DNA from: Nageia nagi
Lineage: Eukaryota > Pinophyta
Direction: 5' to 3'
NCBI GenBank assembly: GCA_050084985.1
Contig: JBITNC010000002.1
Span: forward strand, 33,108,001 to 33,172,000
Length of the DNA stretch: 64,000 nt
This document shows positions 34,921 to 46,960 of this stretch, in pieces (the first letter of the stretch is position 1; the number at the start of each line of letters is the position of its first letter). The notes beneath the pieces are model-generated. The model was not told where the DNA came from. It searched no databases and was given only the letters and a program-made list of their open reading frames with translations. A program made the position numbers and the translations under genes.

Positions 34921-36420
34921 ATGCTTTGTTTATACATAAACTATTTTCAAGTGTCTCACATTGTATGGCTTTTTAATGTCTCTTCTAAATTTGCTAACAT
35001 ATATGCTCTTATGCCAAAATTTGTAGTAATCACATATGGACCAACCCAATTTGGTTGAAATTTACCTTAAAGTTATTGAGAGGTCATAGTGTTTGACACA
35101 TTTTCAAGTAATACCAAATCACCTATTTGAAATTCCTTAGGTTTGATTTTCTTGCCATACTCTCTTTTAATCTTGGACTAATATGCTCTTAAATGTTTAA
35201 GTGCAATGATTTTCTTTTTCATACAATGCTTTTAGTTGTTGATGGTATCTCAAGCTTTAAAGTAATCACAACCTCATCTCCATAAATAAGTGAAAAAGCT
35301 GTTGCCCCAATTGTAGTTCTAATGCTTATGTGATAAGCCCATAATGCATATGAAAGTTGTTCCTACCAATTTCTACCATTCTATTTCACAGCTTTGCACA
35401 ATATACTCCTAATGGTTTTGTTTAAAGCTTCAAATTTTCCATTACTTTGTGGATAATATGGTGTTGAAATTTTTTTCTCAATATGAAATATTTTTCAAAA
35501 TTGTCTCATTTATTTTCTTCTAAGGTTTGTTCTATTATCCATAATAATTGTTGAAGGAACACCAATCTTGTAATGATATACTCAAAAATAAAATTGATAA
35601 GTTTTCTTGAAACTATAGACTTCAAATTAATAGCCTCAACCTATTTTGTGTAATATTTTATGGTTTTTATGATAAACTTGTGACCTTCACTTGATTTTGG
35701 GTTGATAACACCAATAATAGTAATAACCCATATAGAAAATGGTCATGGGGATGTAATTATTTTTAATGCTTTTCAAGGTGTAAGTTCCAAATTTGCATGT
35801 TCTTGATAATTGATACACTTCTTTACATATTTAAAGTAATCTTGTTCCATAGGTTTCCAATAATACCCCATTCTAAGCAACCTTTTATAGATTGATCTAC
35901 CATTAAAATGACCACCACATATGTCATCAGCTTGTTCTAGTGTGGTTTTAGTTTCTTTACGATGTAAACATCTCAATAGGGTAAGTTCAAATGATCTTAT
36001 ATTAAGTGTGTTTCCTATAATGACATGCTTGGTTTCATGTTTCTTGAGCCTAATTCTATCATTTTTATTTTCATTACCCTCCATCCCTCTAGGAATAGTG
36101 TCATTCTTAAGGTACTCATAAATATCCTCATACCATGGGCTAATCTCAAATTCCATATGTACAATTGTACAAGCATAACAAAATTGTTCAACATAATTAT
36201 AATGGCATGAGCACTTAACAACTTTCTTGATTTTGAATATCATATATTCATCATCAATATCAATAAGAGCAATGGAAACTATACCAGCCATAGAATCTAC
36301 ATACCTATTGTTATTTCTTGGGATAAAAATAGTTAAGCAATCTAGTAACCAAGTATGGTTGCAAGGAATAAGCTTTTGATATTTTTTATTATAAATATTA
36401 TTCATTTTATTAACAATCAA
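34920..36420 (-). pseudogene. Element C integrase
   Basis: The N-terminal zinc region lies in 35773-36000: ICGGHFNGRSIYKRLLRMGYY and CINYQEHANL, where the first His and the second Cys of the HHCC set appear replaced (Asp/Gln and Tyr). The core at about 35280-35760 is broken but readable as EAINLKS, a GNGK-EALNKT-like segment and ALWAYHISI-like words in shifting frames. The C-terminal part at 34930-35200 keeps GDLVLLENVSN and GKFQPNWVGPYV. Before the integrase, the frame from 36420 includes the end of the second RNase H (IPRNNNRYVDSMA). Confidence 0.75.
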
Positions 36421-36640
36421 TTACAAATCATCATAAATATTAATATGCTTAACATCCATGCTAATTGCTTCCTTTAAGCCCAAAATAAGAGCCTTATATT
36501 CAACTATGTTATTAGTGCAACCAAAAGCCAATCTATATACCATAGGAGTAATAAATCCATCAAGAGAAATCAATATTATACTTGTCCCTCATTCCATTCA
36601 TACATTTTCAACCATCAAAGAATAATAGCCAAGGTTTTTA
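36290..36640 (-). pseudogene. Element C second (archaeal-type) RNase H
   Basis: Minus-strand reading LAFGCTNNIVEYKALILGLK (about 36480-36540), followed by INIYDDL and the IPRNNNRYVDSMA end motif. This TNN-EYEAL--GL signature belongs to the extra RNase H found between RT-RNase H and integrase in Tat-lineage gypsy elements. The GDS motif is altered to YDD. Confidence 0.7.
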
Positions 36641-36689
36641 TTTTTGAATAGAGGCACTTTCATCTTGAAATTATTCATTAAGAAAGAAA

Positions 36690-37390
36690 TAAATTATAAT
36701 AATTTCCATAGATGACCAAATGTGGTCAATGGGACTGAAGGGTATAAAGGTCTAAAGCAGCCTGAGGGGCTCAATAGCTCTCACTCAAAGCAAACTATGA
36801 AAAGTATAAGAACAATAAAGGGGCTAATCCCTAAAAGAAAAAAAAATATTCAAATAAAGAAACATATTCAAAGGTGAGGACTCTCATGATATGTCTGATT
36901 ATGCACTTCTGAGTTGATTTGTATTTGCATCGGTACTTATGTAGCTAAATAAGTTCATGATCCACTACAACCTCATAGAACTAATATTAGCATGCACCCC
37001 TTGTTTGGTACATCGAGTAGGCTAAAGATAGTCCTCAATTCTCCTCCTACAAACTCCTTCTCTTGAGGTAACTGGGAAGAAAGTGGTAATCAAGTGATCA
37101 CCTATTAAGTGTTGGTAATTAGATAATAGATGTTTCTTGAGAATGAAAGTCTTTATAAGATAGAGTGCCAAATAATTGTGGTCTAGGAACTGAAAGAATG
37201 TCAATATCAAGCTACAAGCATCCCAAAAAAGATAATTATAGTGCCCCTAATTCTAATAATAAAATGAACACCAAAAGATGAAATGATCCTCATTCTTAAG
37301 CTTTTTCAAGCACAACCAACAAACTTGAAGCTCACATACCAAATGGTGATCAATATCGATCTGAAGCTGGTAGGAGCACACTCTGAATTG
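36690..37390. other. Unassigned segment inside element C pol
   Basis: Between the two RNase H regions lie about 700 bp without RT/RNase H similarity. It may be a decayed linker or a small insertion. No clear ends or duplications were found. Confidence 0.35.
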
Positions 37391-37392
37391 GC

Positions 37393-37841
37393 CTAAAAAC
37401 ATTCACAAGCCAAGAGGATATTTATCATCATATGAAAAATCAGCCATAAAATATGCCAAAACTTGACCTTTAATAAATTTTTTATTAATAAAAACAAGAT
37501 CAAACTCTTGTAATAACATTTCCTATTTTTTAGCCTTTCCTGATAAATATGATTTTGATAGCAAGTACTTTGATGGATCATCTTTAGTAGCAACATGAGT
37601 ATACTTCCTAGCATATAATGTCTCAATTTTTTAGCTATACCAAAAATAGAATAATATAATATTTCAATTGGAATATACCTTTTCTCATAATAATCCACTA
37701 ATGTCTTTCTTATGAAATAAACAACCCTTTCTTTTCCATTTTCATCTTTTCTAGCAAGCATTGATCCCAAGGCTTGCAAAGTAGTGATAAGTACAACCAT
37801 ATAGGTTTTCCATGTTGGTATGGTGACAAAATAGGTAGATT
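37393..37841 (-). pseudogene. Element C RT-RNase H (3' part, after insertion D)
   Basis: Minus-strand reading LGSMLARKDENGKERVVYF, then YIPIEILYYSIFGIAKKLRHY, matching the gypsy RNase H that follows RT. Just before it, about 37800-37841 reads LPILSPYQHGKPIWLYLS, which continues from the RT fragment ending at 41271. A frameshift lies between these two readings. Confidence 0.8.
37836..37841. other. Target site duplication of D, left
   Basis: TAGATT, identical to 41265-41270. Removing one copy and the intervening DNA rejoins the RT reading on the minus strand (KYLSNL followed by PILSP). Confidence 0.75.
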
Positions 37842-38045
37842 TAATGTCCCCATTTTTTAGGTGTTTTACCCATTTCACCTCTGATAAATGGGAACATTAA
37901 TTTAGGAGTGTTTTTATCAATTTTTGTATAATTTGGCCTAAATGATGTAAATTCCATTTAGAGACTTAATAAAGCTCTAATTATGGAATAAATGGTCCTT
38001 TTACTTATTTATTTTTATTTATTTATTTTCAAAAATGCTAATAAA

Positions 38046-38315
38046 TGATAAGAAATAATAATAATAATGAAGTCCATAATTAGGTATCTGGGATAAAATA
38101 ATGCTTAGATGCATTTATTTATTATTATTTAATATTTACAATTGTCTTCTAAAACCATGCCCTCAATACCATGTTCTCAAACCATGGTATTCGTTAAGGT
38201 CATTAAATATTTATGGTTTTCTTGTACTACCAAACCATGGTATTCATTCTTGTTAATACCTATTTATAGGGTTCTCTTTGTAATAAAATGTATTTTGGAT
38301 TATAATATCATATCA
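38046..38315 (+). repeat. Element E 5' LTR
   Basis: 270 bp, TGATAAG to CATATCA. Contains two copies of aaaccatggtattc (near 38180 and 38242) and an AATAAT run at the start. Confidence 0.85.
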
Positions 38316-38316
38316 T

Positions 38317-38332
38317 TGGTATCAAAGCACAG
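38317..38332 (+). other. Element E primer-binding site
   Basis: TGGTATCAAAGCACAG, one base after the LTR. It matches the initiator-Met tRNA site TGGTATCAGAGC with one G-to-A change. Confidence 0.85.
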
Positions 38333-39660
38333 TTCTACATTGTGACCTTTCTCTCATATTTCTTTATGTGAGATTTGAGGGGGGATTGGCTTCACACCAA
38401 TCTACCCATCCCTACTGTCATTCACACTTTGGTTCTGATCTATAATTATCCTCATTACTATGGTATCATTTCCATCTCTTGGAATAAGCAAATCCAAGTG
38501 GGAGGCCATTGCGTTGAGGTTGGTGTTCTCCATACCCATTTTGTACAATTATATTTTGGTGATGATGATAATCAAAGGTCATATACTACTCTAAATAGAA
38601 TAAAATTTTGTATATGAATTCTAAACATTTATATCTTTTCAACGGTATAAAGAATATGCAAAATAGAGCTTTGTATCAAAAGTTATGACTCTTGCAAGTT
38701 AACTATTTTTTAGGTACTGTAGCTATGTTTTTCAAGGTGAGACAATTGGATAAAATGTAATGGATGGTTTTATTCCATGGTTTTATGCCCATTTAGGGTC
38801 TTGATGTGGTTGGACCTCTTTTTTATGCTAAATCATCATTTGTTGGCATCCATTTGGCATCATGGCCAAATCAAAATTGCAATTATTTGGGCAATTTTTA
38901 ATTTTGAAGGATTTTTTGTTATAACTTCTTCCCTAGACCTATGTTTGACATGTTGTCTATTTTGTTGGATTTTTCACATCAAGAGCTTTGCAAAAATTGG
39001 TTGCATGGTATAGTTTTCCTCTTTTTGCTTTCTATGATCATCATTCTTTTATGGTGGGTCTCTTTCATTAATTAATGAACATTTCATAAGGTTGTATCTT
39101 TTTCCTTCAAAGTTTGATTTTGGATATGTTTGAAGTGTTGGTATTCAAATTTTGAGCTCTTCATTTTGCTACACTTCCATCATCAAATAAAATTTTGTGT
39201 CTTGGTTTCAAGTTGAGGGACCCTCTTTGCATCCTTATTTGGTAGATCATCTAAATTTTTGAGATACTTAGGTCTTCACACTATTTTGATGCTTCTGTGC
39301 TTCAAATATTTTTCCAATGTTCTATTGGTTCTTCTTAGAATCAATTTAATTATTGGAATTATTTTTGCAACTATTTCGATTATTCATTGGACATTGCATA
39401 GCATATGCATTGGGTACTCCATCACTTGGAGTTGTAGTTTCATTCTACCATCGTTCATCATTCCTTGGACTTATGTATAGTTACTCTTGAGGAGAAAAGA
39501 GTCATAGTCAACATTCGAGCAATGTTTTGGTCATCATTTTGGCTCTCTTGCACTGCTTCATATTTCAACGTTGGAGACTACATAGACATCAATTACTTTG
39601 TATCTTGATCATTTGGGTTTTCTTCTCAACCCTCCTCCTAAGCTTTGGGGACCAAAGCTC

Positions 39661-39676
39661 TTATTATTGGGAGGAA
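39661..39676 (+). other. Element E polypurine tract
   Basis: ttattattgggaggaa directly before the LTR start TGATGAGG. Confidence 0.7.
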
Positions 39677-39957
39677 TGATGAGGAATAATAATAATAAAG
39701 TCTATAATTAGGTATCTAGAATATAATAATTCTTAGATGCATTTATATAATATCATTTAATGTTTACAGTTGTCTTATAAAATCATGTCCTTAATACCAT
39801 GTTCTCAAACCATAGAATTCGTTAAGGTCATATAATATTTACAATTGTCTTGTAAAATCATATCATAAATAGCAAACCATGGTATTTGTGCTTGTAAATT
39901 CCTATTTATAGGCTTATCTTTGTCATAAAATGTATTATGGGTTATAATTCCATATCA
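39677..39957 (+). repeat. Element E 3' LTR
   Basis: 281 bp, TGATGAGG to CATATCA. Aligns with the 5' LTR (shared aataataataata, tagatgcattta, ttctcaaaccat) with many differences. Confidence 0.85.
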
Positions 39958-41264
39958 ATAAATGTTGTATTTGTGATACCAAGGCAACTATAATTATAAA
40001 TGCAATATTAGTGTCATTAAATGAGGTGTTGCATATTTTAACCTTAGTGATTGTAATATTGGCATTAAATGTATATCTATTCATTAGTGCTCCCCTCTTC
40101 AAGGTAGAACATCCCCCTAGGTGATTACATTGACTACAAGGATATTTGGAGCTCCAAGGATGGACTTGGCACTTCATACTAGGTGTTGGTAATCTTGAGG
40201 CAAGTAGATGGCCCTAGAGAATATATGTTAGGTATGGTATCATCCCAAGATCCCATGTTGGCCTTCCTAGGAACATGAATCAATGGCATTGATCATGAGG
40301 TACTCTATTATCACCCCCTCTTGAATGTTGGCTTTCCTGGCCCTTAGATGTGATTTCACTTATCCCATGGCTCCATGTCTTATATGTTGTATGCAGATCA
40401 CATAGATCACATTTCTCCATCATAATATCACCTCAATGCAAGATTAGAGGATGATCACCCTCACCTATAAAAGGAGAACTCATAGCTATTATGAGATATA
40501 TTGAATTTTATTATAAACCCTTTATTTTAGATTGAGTGGAAATTCTATCTTAGTCACTTGTGGGGAGACTTGCATTTGAAGTATCGAGCTGATAGGAGGC
40601 TACATTCAAACTTACTCTAGTCATATTGAGAGGAATGTTGTTGGTTCCATCATAGTTTCTACAGAGGAGACTTGATCTTGCCTCACTACTTCTGGTACTG
40701 GTGAGGCCTTGGAGCCATCTAAAATAACTATATAGGAGATAATCCTAGTACAAACTTTATAGGTTGAAAAAAATATTGTACTTGTCCTTTACCATTTCTT
40801 TATCAATATAATTACTTTCTATTGACAAAATATTGCTATTTATCTCTTTATGCTTGGACATTAAATTTAGAATCATTATTTCATTATCAAATTGTCATTT
40901 TCCTTCCTAGTTGCAATGTTGGATTTAGAGTATTATTTTCATTATTCAATTCCTATTTTGGCTCTCCAACTAGGATGTTGGATTTGTAGAGCATTTTTGC
41001 ATTGGAAGTATCATTCTATCTCCTACTCAATTTATTGGAATACTAGAGATATTTACTTGCATATAATTTGTAATTGCTCATCATAGTTGGATGTTAGGGT
41101 TTGAAAGTATTTTTTGCAAGTTTACTTCATATCTTTCATTCCTAGCAAGTTGTTAGATATTTGGTGCATGTTTGAGCTTATTTTGACTAGTTTAGAAGCT
41201 AGAAGCTAAACATCCCTCTCCTAAGGCATGTTTGAGGAGTGAGCCTAAAAATAGCTCATCATAA

Positions 41265-41270
41265 TAGATT
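41265..41270. other. Target site duplication of D, right
   Basis: TAGATT, matching 37836-37841. Confidence 0.75.
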
Positions 41271-42190
41271 GCTTAAATATTTGTTAATGTTATCAAAGGC
41301 TTTTTGACATTTATCATCCCATACAATTTTTGTTTATTTCTCAAGCAAGTGAGAAAATGGTGCATATTTATCAAAAAATTGAGAAATAAATCTTCTTATT
41401 GCATTTACTTTTCCTTGAAGGCTTTTAAGTTGTTTCATGTTTATTGGAGGAAAAATGTCCATAATTATTTTCACTTTGTTGGGATCCACTTCAATACCTC
41501 TTTTATAGACAATGTATCCTAATAGTTTTCCATGGAAGATATCAAAATAAGCATTTTTGTTGTTTAATTCTCAAATTATATGTATCCATCCTTTTAAAGA
41601 CTAGTTTCAAATCATTGAGGTGATCTTTCTTATTTTTGCTTTTACTAAAATATCATCTACATAAACTTCTATAGTGACATGTATGAGATCATGAAACACA
41701 ATTTTCATAACTCTTTAATAAGTAGCACCCATATTTTTAAGACCAAAAGGCATAACTTTCCAATAAAAATTACCCCAAGAAATTCAAAAGGTTGTTTTAA
41801 ATTCTTCACTTTCTTTAATTTTAATTTGGTTATAACTTAAAAAATCATCCATAAATGATAACATTTCATAACCAACCACACTATCAACAATCATATCAAT
41901 ATTAGACAAAGGAAAGTCTCATTCATGTATGCTTTATTTATATCTCTAAAATTAGTACATACTCTAACTTCTACATTAGGTTTTTGGGCTGGAACTACAC
42001 TAGAAATCCAAGAAAAATAATCTATAGGTGCTATGAATTTTTCTTCAAGGTATTTTTCAATTATTTTTTACTAACAAAGATGTGGTAGGATGCATTTTTC
42101 TAGGTTTTTGTTTAACAAGTTTAGCATCTTGCTTGAAAACTAAGCTATGTGTTATAAAATTTTCATCTAGGCTAGGCATATCCTCATAAC
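41271..42190 (-). pseudogene. Element C reverse transcriptase
   Basis: Minus-strand gypsy RT. Near 41990-42060 the fingers region reads KFIAPIDYFSWISS with a VVPAQKP-like word. About 41690-41790 reads MPFGLKNMGATY. The catalytic box EVYVDDILVK is intact at about 41645-41675. The thumb/connection region at 41281-41530 reads LLGYIVYKRGIEVDPNKV, MKQLKSLQGKVNAIRRF and WDDKCQKAFDNI. Frame changes occur between these blocks. Confidence 0.8.
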
Positions 42191-42199
42191 AAGAAAACA

Positions 42200-43300
42200 C
42201 TTTTTTAAGTTATTGAAATGTTTCTTTGACATATTTTTGTTTTGCAAACCAATTTCCTAATTTTACTTCTTTTTTATTTTCTTGATTTTCTTGTTGCTCT
42301 AATATGATCTCATCAACCTCCTCATTGATCATAGGAAGCTCTTATTAGAGTTGGAGTGGTGATGGTAATTCATTGAATATTGCACCACAAACTCATCCAT
42401 CATGCTTATGATCATTTATGTTATACTCTTGACTAATCCTAGTCCTACTCCTACTTCTACTAAGGTTAAGGAAAGGAAAGGGAAGCTATTTGTACAAGAA
42501 TTCACCTATGGTGTTCTCCTCTTGAACACCTTCTCCAAAGTATACTTGAGGGTGAAGCAAATAACCCTTGAATCTCTTCTCACTAGACTTTGTAAATTCA
42601 TATTTGGATCCTAGAAACTCTAGAATGGCATCCTCACACTCAAAGATATCAAAACCTACTTCTTCAAGAGCATTCTCATCAATCAAGGAAAAATTAACCA
42701 TGCATACAAGTTTATTATCATCCTCATTTAACAATTCATATAAGTCAATAGCAGCAATATATTTAGATCAATGTGCAAACAAAAATTCTCCTTTTGATGC
42801 ATTTTGAAATCCAACTCTTACTCTTTTTTCTAGCTCCTACATCTTTAAGAAATTTTTATATGCCTTGTTATATTTTTCCTTATCCTTTACCCTTATATTT
42901 ACATCCAGCAACCATGAATCCTTTCAAAAAACCTTGATTAAACATTGTTACATACTTAAATAGTTTAATTCAAATGGAACAATTGATGAATCAGGTTGAG
43001 ATGTAGTTGTATATGTGTCATCATGGTTGAATAGGATATTTTGTTATTTATTTGAGATGCATTCATCATCAGAAGTGGACCATCGATGGTCTACTTCCTG
43101 AGGAGTGGATCATTGCTTCTCTAGAACTAGATTAGGCTTAATGTGTATAGGCTTAAACTAACTTTGTTTCCCTTTTTCAACTTCAAAAATAGGTCCACAA
43201 TGTTTTCTTCAAGCTGATGATGATCCTCTTTTTATGGATCTATAGTTATGCCCAAATACTTTATGAACCTGAGCATACTGATATTTGATATTCTATATGT
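42200..43300 (-). pseudogene. Element C protease-RT spacer region
   Basis: Minus-strand open stretch 42486-42734 (MVNFSLIDENALEEVGFDIF) is acidic, like the linker between protease and RT in Tat-type polyproteins. Further right (42840-43300) only short unrecognised stretches remain. Confidence 0.45.
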
Positions 43301-43330
43301 TCCAAGTTGTGTTTCATCAATTTTTACCTT

Positions 43331-43860
43331 TTATTCAATCTTCCTTACAACTACTTCAAGAATATTGAAAGGGGAAAACTTCTCAAAATAGGTAAAGTTG
43401 CACCTCTTGGTTGACTTTTCATATCCATCAATCTTGATAGTATTTTTGTTGTGCTCAAATTGGAGGCATTTGTGTAATTTAGAAGGGATTGCATCCATAT
43501 CATGTATCCAAAGCCTTCCAAGCATGATATTGTAGGGAACATTTTGGTCCATTACATAAAGGGATGTGATAATTATCACAATTCCAACCTTGATAGGAAG
43601 CTTAATGATACCAACATAATTCTTTTTATATTATCAAATCCTCTTATCCTCATTATTGATTTTTTAATAGGTGTAAGTTTACTTTTATCAAATTGGTCAA
43701 GGAGATCCATAGAAATAATGTTAAGGGATGATCTCTCATCCACTAATACCTTTCTAATAGTAGCATTGAATATTATAGTTTGAATATAAATGGTATTATG
43801 TTGATTAACCACATCTTTACTAAGATGATCTTTAGTGTCAAACTTAATCATATTGCATTG
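43331..43860 (-). pseudogene. Element C aspartic protease, frameshifted
   Basis: Two overlapping minus-strand frames. 43576-43851 carries the active-site region KVLVDERSSLNIIS, and 43331-43579 carries the later NIMLGRLWIHDMDAIPS motif of retropepsin-like proteases. A frameshift near 43580 separates them. The active site is D-E-R instead of D-[ST]-G; element B has D-E-G at the same place, so the Glu may be lineage-typical and the Arg a later change. Confidence 0.7.
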
Positions 43861-44119
43861 AGAAAATGAACTAAGTAAACTAGTAAATTCAGCAACAGAG
43901 ATATTTGTACTTATTTTTCTTTCTTAAAGAGCTCATAAAATGCATTTCTATGTATGTATGATGTGAATATCAACTCATACAAGCTTATTTTACTTATGTG
44001 TTCCTCAATTGATCCTCTAAGTTGTAACTCCTAGGTTCCATGGGAAGCTCTTTTATTTCATTGGTAACCATATGTACAACTGACTTTGTTGGTCTTCCTC
44101 TTGTCATTGTTGTACAAAT

Positions 44120-44940
44120 ATCCTCATTAAAAATAACATTGACATGTTTTTTCTCTGGGTGCTTTCATGTAAGTATATTCATATGCAATACTCTTGATCA
44201 ACTCCAAAATATTGGCTCTCAATCTTCCACAAGTGTTAGTAAGATATCCCCTCCCTTGATGATAGTCACAATAATGGTACTGATTATACCATGAGGGCTT
44301 GATATCACTCATATCTTCTTTTGGTAACAATTGGATGAGTTTTTTTTGTAAAATTTCTTCAAGAATAGTCTTTGGAGCTTTTTCAAAGTGAATAAATGGG
44401 AACTTTGATTTCCCATTATTTTCTTATTTTGATTCTTTTTCAATAGCACTAACCTCTTTATTATCTTTCTTTCCTTGATATGGACTCTTTCCTTTATCTT
44501 TTTCAATCTCATACTTCACTTGACCATTTTGACAAGCACTTTTTCTTTTTCAATCAATTTGTGAGTCATCTCATAAATTCCTAGATGGGTATAATCCATA
44601 GCATGTTCTTGCAATTGTAAAAGAATAGCTTCCTTAAAAATATGAATAATTTCTTTCTCATCAAGCTTAATATGAACTTATTTCCATACCTTTTTTAATC
44701 TTGATTTCCATACCTTAGAGCACATAAATCAGAAAGTCTAACCTCTTGCTTCACATTATGCTTGTATCTCTTCACAAATTGAACACAAAGCTCATGAAAT
44801 GAAGTGTGAAACCTTCTAATAAAGAAAATAACCACTCACGTGCATCACCTTCCAAGCTATAGGGAAATAATTTAGCTAATAACCTTTGATCAACTCCAAC
44901 CTTTAGCTCACACTAATCACAAAACCCTAATTTGAATTTT
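44120..44940 (-). pseudogene. Element C gag, 3' part
   Basis: 44127-44330 carries a C-x2-H type motif (YCDYHQGRGYLTNTC) followed by LRANILELIKS, as in Tat/Athila gag. Near 44790-44900 the capsid core reads LLAKLFPYSLEGDAREWL with a FHELCVQFVKRY-like word. Upstream gag sequence is absent beyond about 44940. Confidence 0.65.
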
Positions 44941-44949
44941 AATGGTGAT

Positions 44950-45816
44950 GTTTTAAATACTAGATTGTTTAAACTATTACTCTTTATTTATTACTTTTCA
45001 TTACAAAGAATAAAATAGATACTCAAGTATTATTATGATTATTTATGGTGTAAATGAAAAATATTACTTAAAATTGTTTTTAGTCCTTAGAAATGGTATT
45101 TTAATATTTTGTGAAATTATTAAATAAGGAAAAGAAGGATTAAAATACTATTGGATGAAATTTATATATGTTCTTTTAGAAAATATATAAATAAGAAAAA
45201 GGGGGTTTAAAATATGATTTAATATTGTTTAATGTAAGAAATATTGGATTGAGGAAATTTTCCTAAGATTAGTGAAAGAATTGTGTGAAGATTTATTGTG
45301 AAATAAACTTAATGAGATAATTTATTAATCCTTGGAGTCTTTATTTACAAGCTATATTCTTCTATTATGTTTGAAATCTAGAAGAAAAAGAAAAATGATT
45401 ATTTTTGAATTATATTCTTTCCTTTGAAAAGCATGTAAATGCATTTAGGAAAGGAAAGACTATTTTGATCCAAATCCATTCTTTAGCTATCGTATTGTAC
45501 AAAACAAATCTTAGAGGAACATACAAAAGCAAGCCATGTGAGGTTATTTAATGAGTTATGTTAAATAATGAGAAATGGTAAATAGTTAAGAAGAGTTCTA
45601 GACTCATGAGTGACTAAGCTTAGAATCAATACTACAAAAAATTTGTGACTTATAGTTCATAGGGTTCACAAGTAGCTTCCAAGTCATTTGAAAATTATTG
45701 CTATTAATTAGTTGGTTTAAAATTTTAGAAAAATAGTTGTGCTCACCTATTGTGTATTATGGGATGGTTGTTAAAGTAGTATTATATCTTGAGTGTATGA
45801 GATAGGTTCCTTATAG
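44950..45816 (+). repeat. Element F 5' LTR, partial or decayed
   Basis: Sequence preceding a tRNA-iMet-type primer site. A TATA-like aaatatataaataag lies at about 45180-45194. The left edge is set only by the loss of C's gag. No second copy is present. Confidence 0.5.
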
Positions 45817-45817
45817 T

Positions 45818-45830
45818 TGGTATCAGAGCC
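45818..45830 (+). other. Element F primer-binding site
   Basis: TGGTATCAGAGCC, the perfect initiator-Met tRNA complement found in many plant copia and chromovirus-type gypsy elements. Confidence 0.85.
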
Positions 45831-45905
45831 TAGGTTATAGGCTTTGCTTGTTAGTAAAAAGAAAACTTTACATAAACCTAACCTAGTTATATTGTGCTTA
45901 GGTAG

Positions 45906-46960
45906 ATGACACCTCGAAAGCATGTATAGGATAACCTTAGTAGTTCTGTACAAGCTTGTAATGCATGTGGTGTGTTTTGCATGCAAGGAGATAATTCTAT
46001 TGATGCCTATGTAGGACTTAATCCTAAAATGAGCAACCATAATCTAGAATTTACAAGAGAAGTCTACTCAACAAGAAGAATTTATTTAGAAACAAATAAC
46101 AAAGTTAGAAGTCTTGAGCAATAGGGAGAGAGACCATGTGATGAATGTTGAAATTAACAAAGACCATAAGAAGATACTTGCAATCAAGTTTACTAGCGAT
46201 TCTATCAAGGCACGATTGAGGGAGATCTATACCCACTTTGATACTAACTTACACCACAAACCAACAGACCATGTGGGAAATTTTACAACTAAGCAATTCA
46301 ATATTAAACTGATGGGAAGGACTACTTACTAAAAAATAAGTTGAATCCAAATATGTACCTTAGGAGGATTTTGAAAAAGTATTTAGGAATACATATGTAT
46401 CCGAGAATTTTTTCTTAAATTATTTTGCTAAGTTCAATACGATCTACCATAGAGGTCGAATAGTGGATGAATATCATTATGCTTTTGTGATATTACTAAA
46501 ATATATGCTTGAAATTGTAAACAATGCAAAGAAAAAGGTGCATAAGTTTGTTGGTGGATTAGAACATGATATGTGTACTACAGTAAACATATTGGCACCT
46601 AAAACACTTCAAAAGGTTTTTTAATTAGCCAAACAAGGGGAAGACAATGTTAGGTTCAAGAAAAACCCCAAGAACCTTGGAGAGTCTAGCCAAGATGGAA
46701 AGGATGAAGATAAATGAAAGGCCCCCAAAAACAATTATAACCAACCCAAGAAACAAAAAGGTGGACCCTAGAAAATCAAAGGTTTAATAAACCACTAAAT
46801 GGAAATCAAAAGGCAATAAATATCCAATTTTACAAGAATACAATGATGTCTTTCCTATTGGAATGTATAATGCATTATTCTAAATTTTATGTAATAATCT
46901 TCTATGTAAGTGTTGGTTGGTATAGCGTAACCTCAAGGGTTTGGTTTGGTCATGTTCTCC
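45906..46960 (+). pseudogene. Element F gypsy gag, 3'-truncated
   Basis: ATG at 45906 (MTPRKHV) follows the primer site. A capsid-like region at about 46345-46640 reads YFAKFNTIYHRGRIVDEYHY, then KKVHKFVGGLEHDM and APKTLQKVF, matching the gypsy gag of chromovirus-type elements. A basic tail follows (KNPKNLGES, PKKQKGGP; 46650-46770). Stops and shifts are frequent. No protease or pol follows before about 46960, where unrelated sequence (probably the end of element G) begins. The tRNA-iMet site agrees with a chromovirus, but this is inference. Confidence 0.6.

Larger units (their letters stand above)
38046..39957 (+). mobile_element. Element E: short non-autonomous LTR retrotransposon (TRIM-like)
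   Basis: 1,912 bp with LTRs at 38046-38315 and 39677-39957, perfect ATAAA duplications (38041-38045 and 39958-39962), a tRNA-iMet-type primer site and a polypurine tract. The internal 1.36 kb has no gag or pol similarity, so it must use proteins of another element. The small open frames inside (38375-38617, 38777-39013, 39259-39480) show no known domain. The size and layout fit TRIM/small LARD elements, slightly larger than typical TRIMs. Confidence 0.85.
37842..41264. mobile_element. Insertion D: probable solo LTR (contains element E)
   Basis: About 1.5 kb after removal of nested element E, flanked by TAGATT duplications inside C's RT. No coding potential on either strand. A TATA-like cctataaaaggag at 40467-40480 suggests LTR promoter sequence reading on the plus strand. 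The ends are TAATGTCCCC and TCATCATAA, not canonical TG...CA, so either the ends have mutated or this is another kind of non-coding transposon. Confidence 0.55.
33575..44940 (-). mobile_element. Element C: Tat-like Ty3/gypsy retrotransposon, host of A and D
   Basis: Minus-strand order gag (44.9-44.1 kb), protease (43.85-43.33), RT (42.2-41.27), [insertion D], RNase H (37.84-37.4), second RNase H (36.63-36.3), integrase (36.2-34.93), PPT (33.9). The second RNase H, with a TNN-EYKAL--GL core, is the archaeal-type domain characteristic of the plant Tat lineage. The 5' end is missing: gag stops near 44.94 kb where element F begins. Heavily mutated, and the oldest element in this nest. Its 3' LTR continues left of element A. 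Confidence 0.75.

Noticed and set aside
45818-45830. tRNA-like TGGTATCAGAGCC (also at 38317 and 61837)
   Set aside because: Only a primer-binding site complementary to a tRNA end; no cloverleaf is present, so not a tRNA gene.
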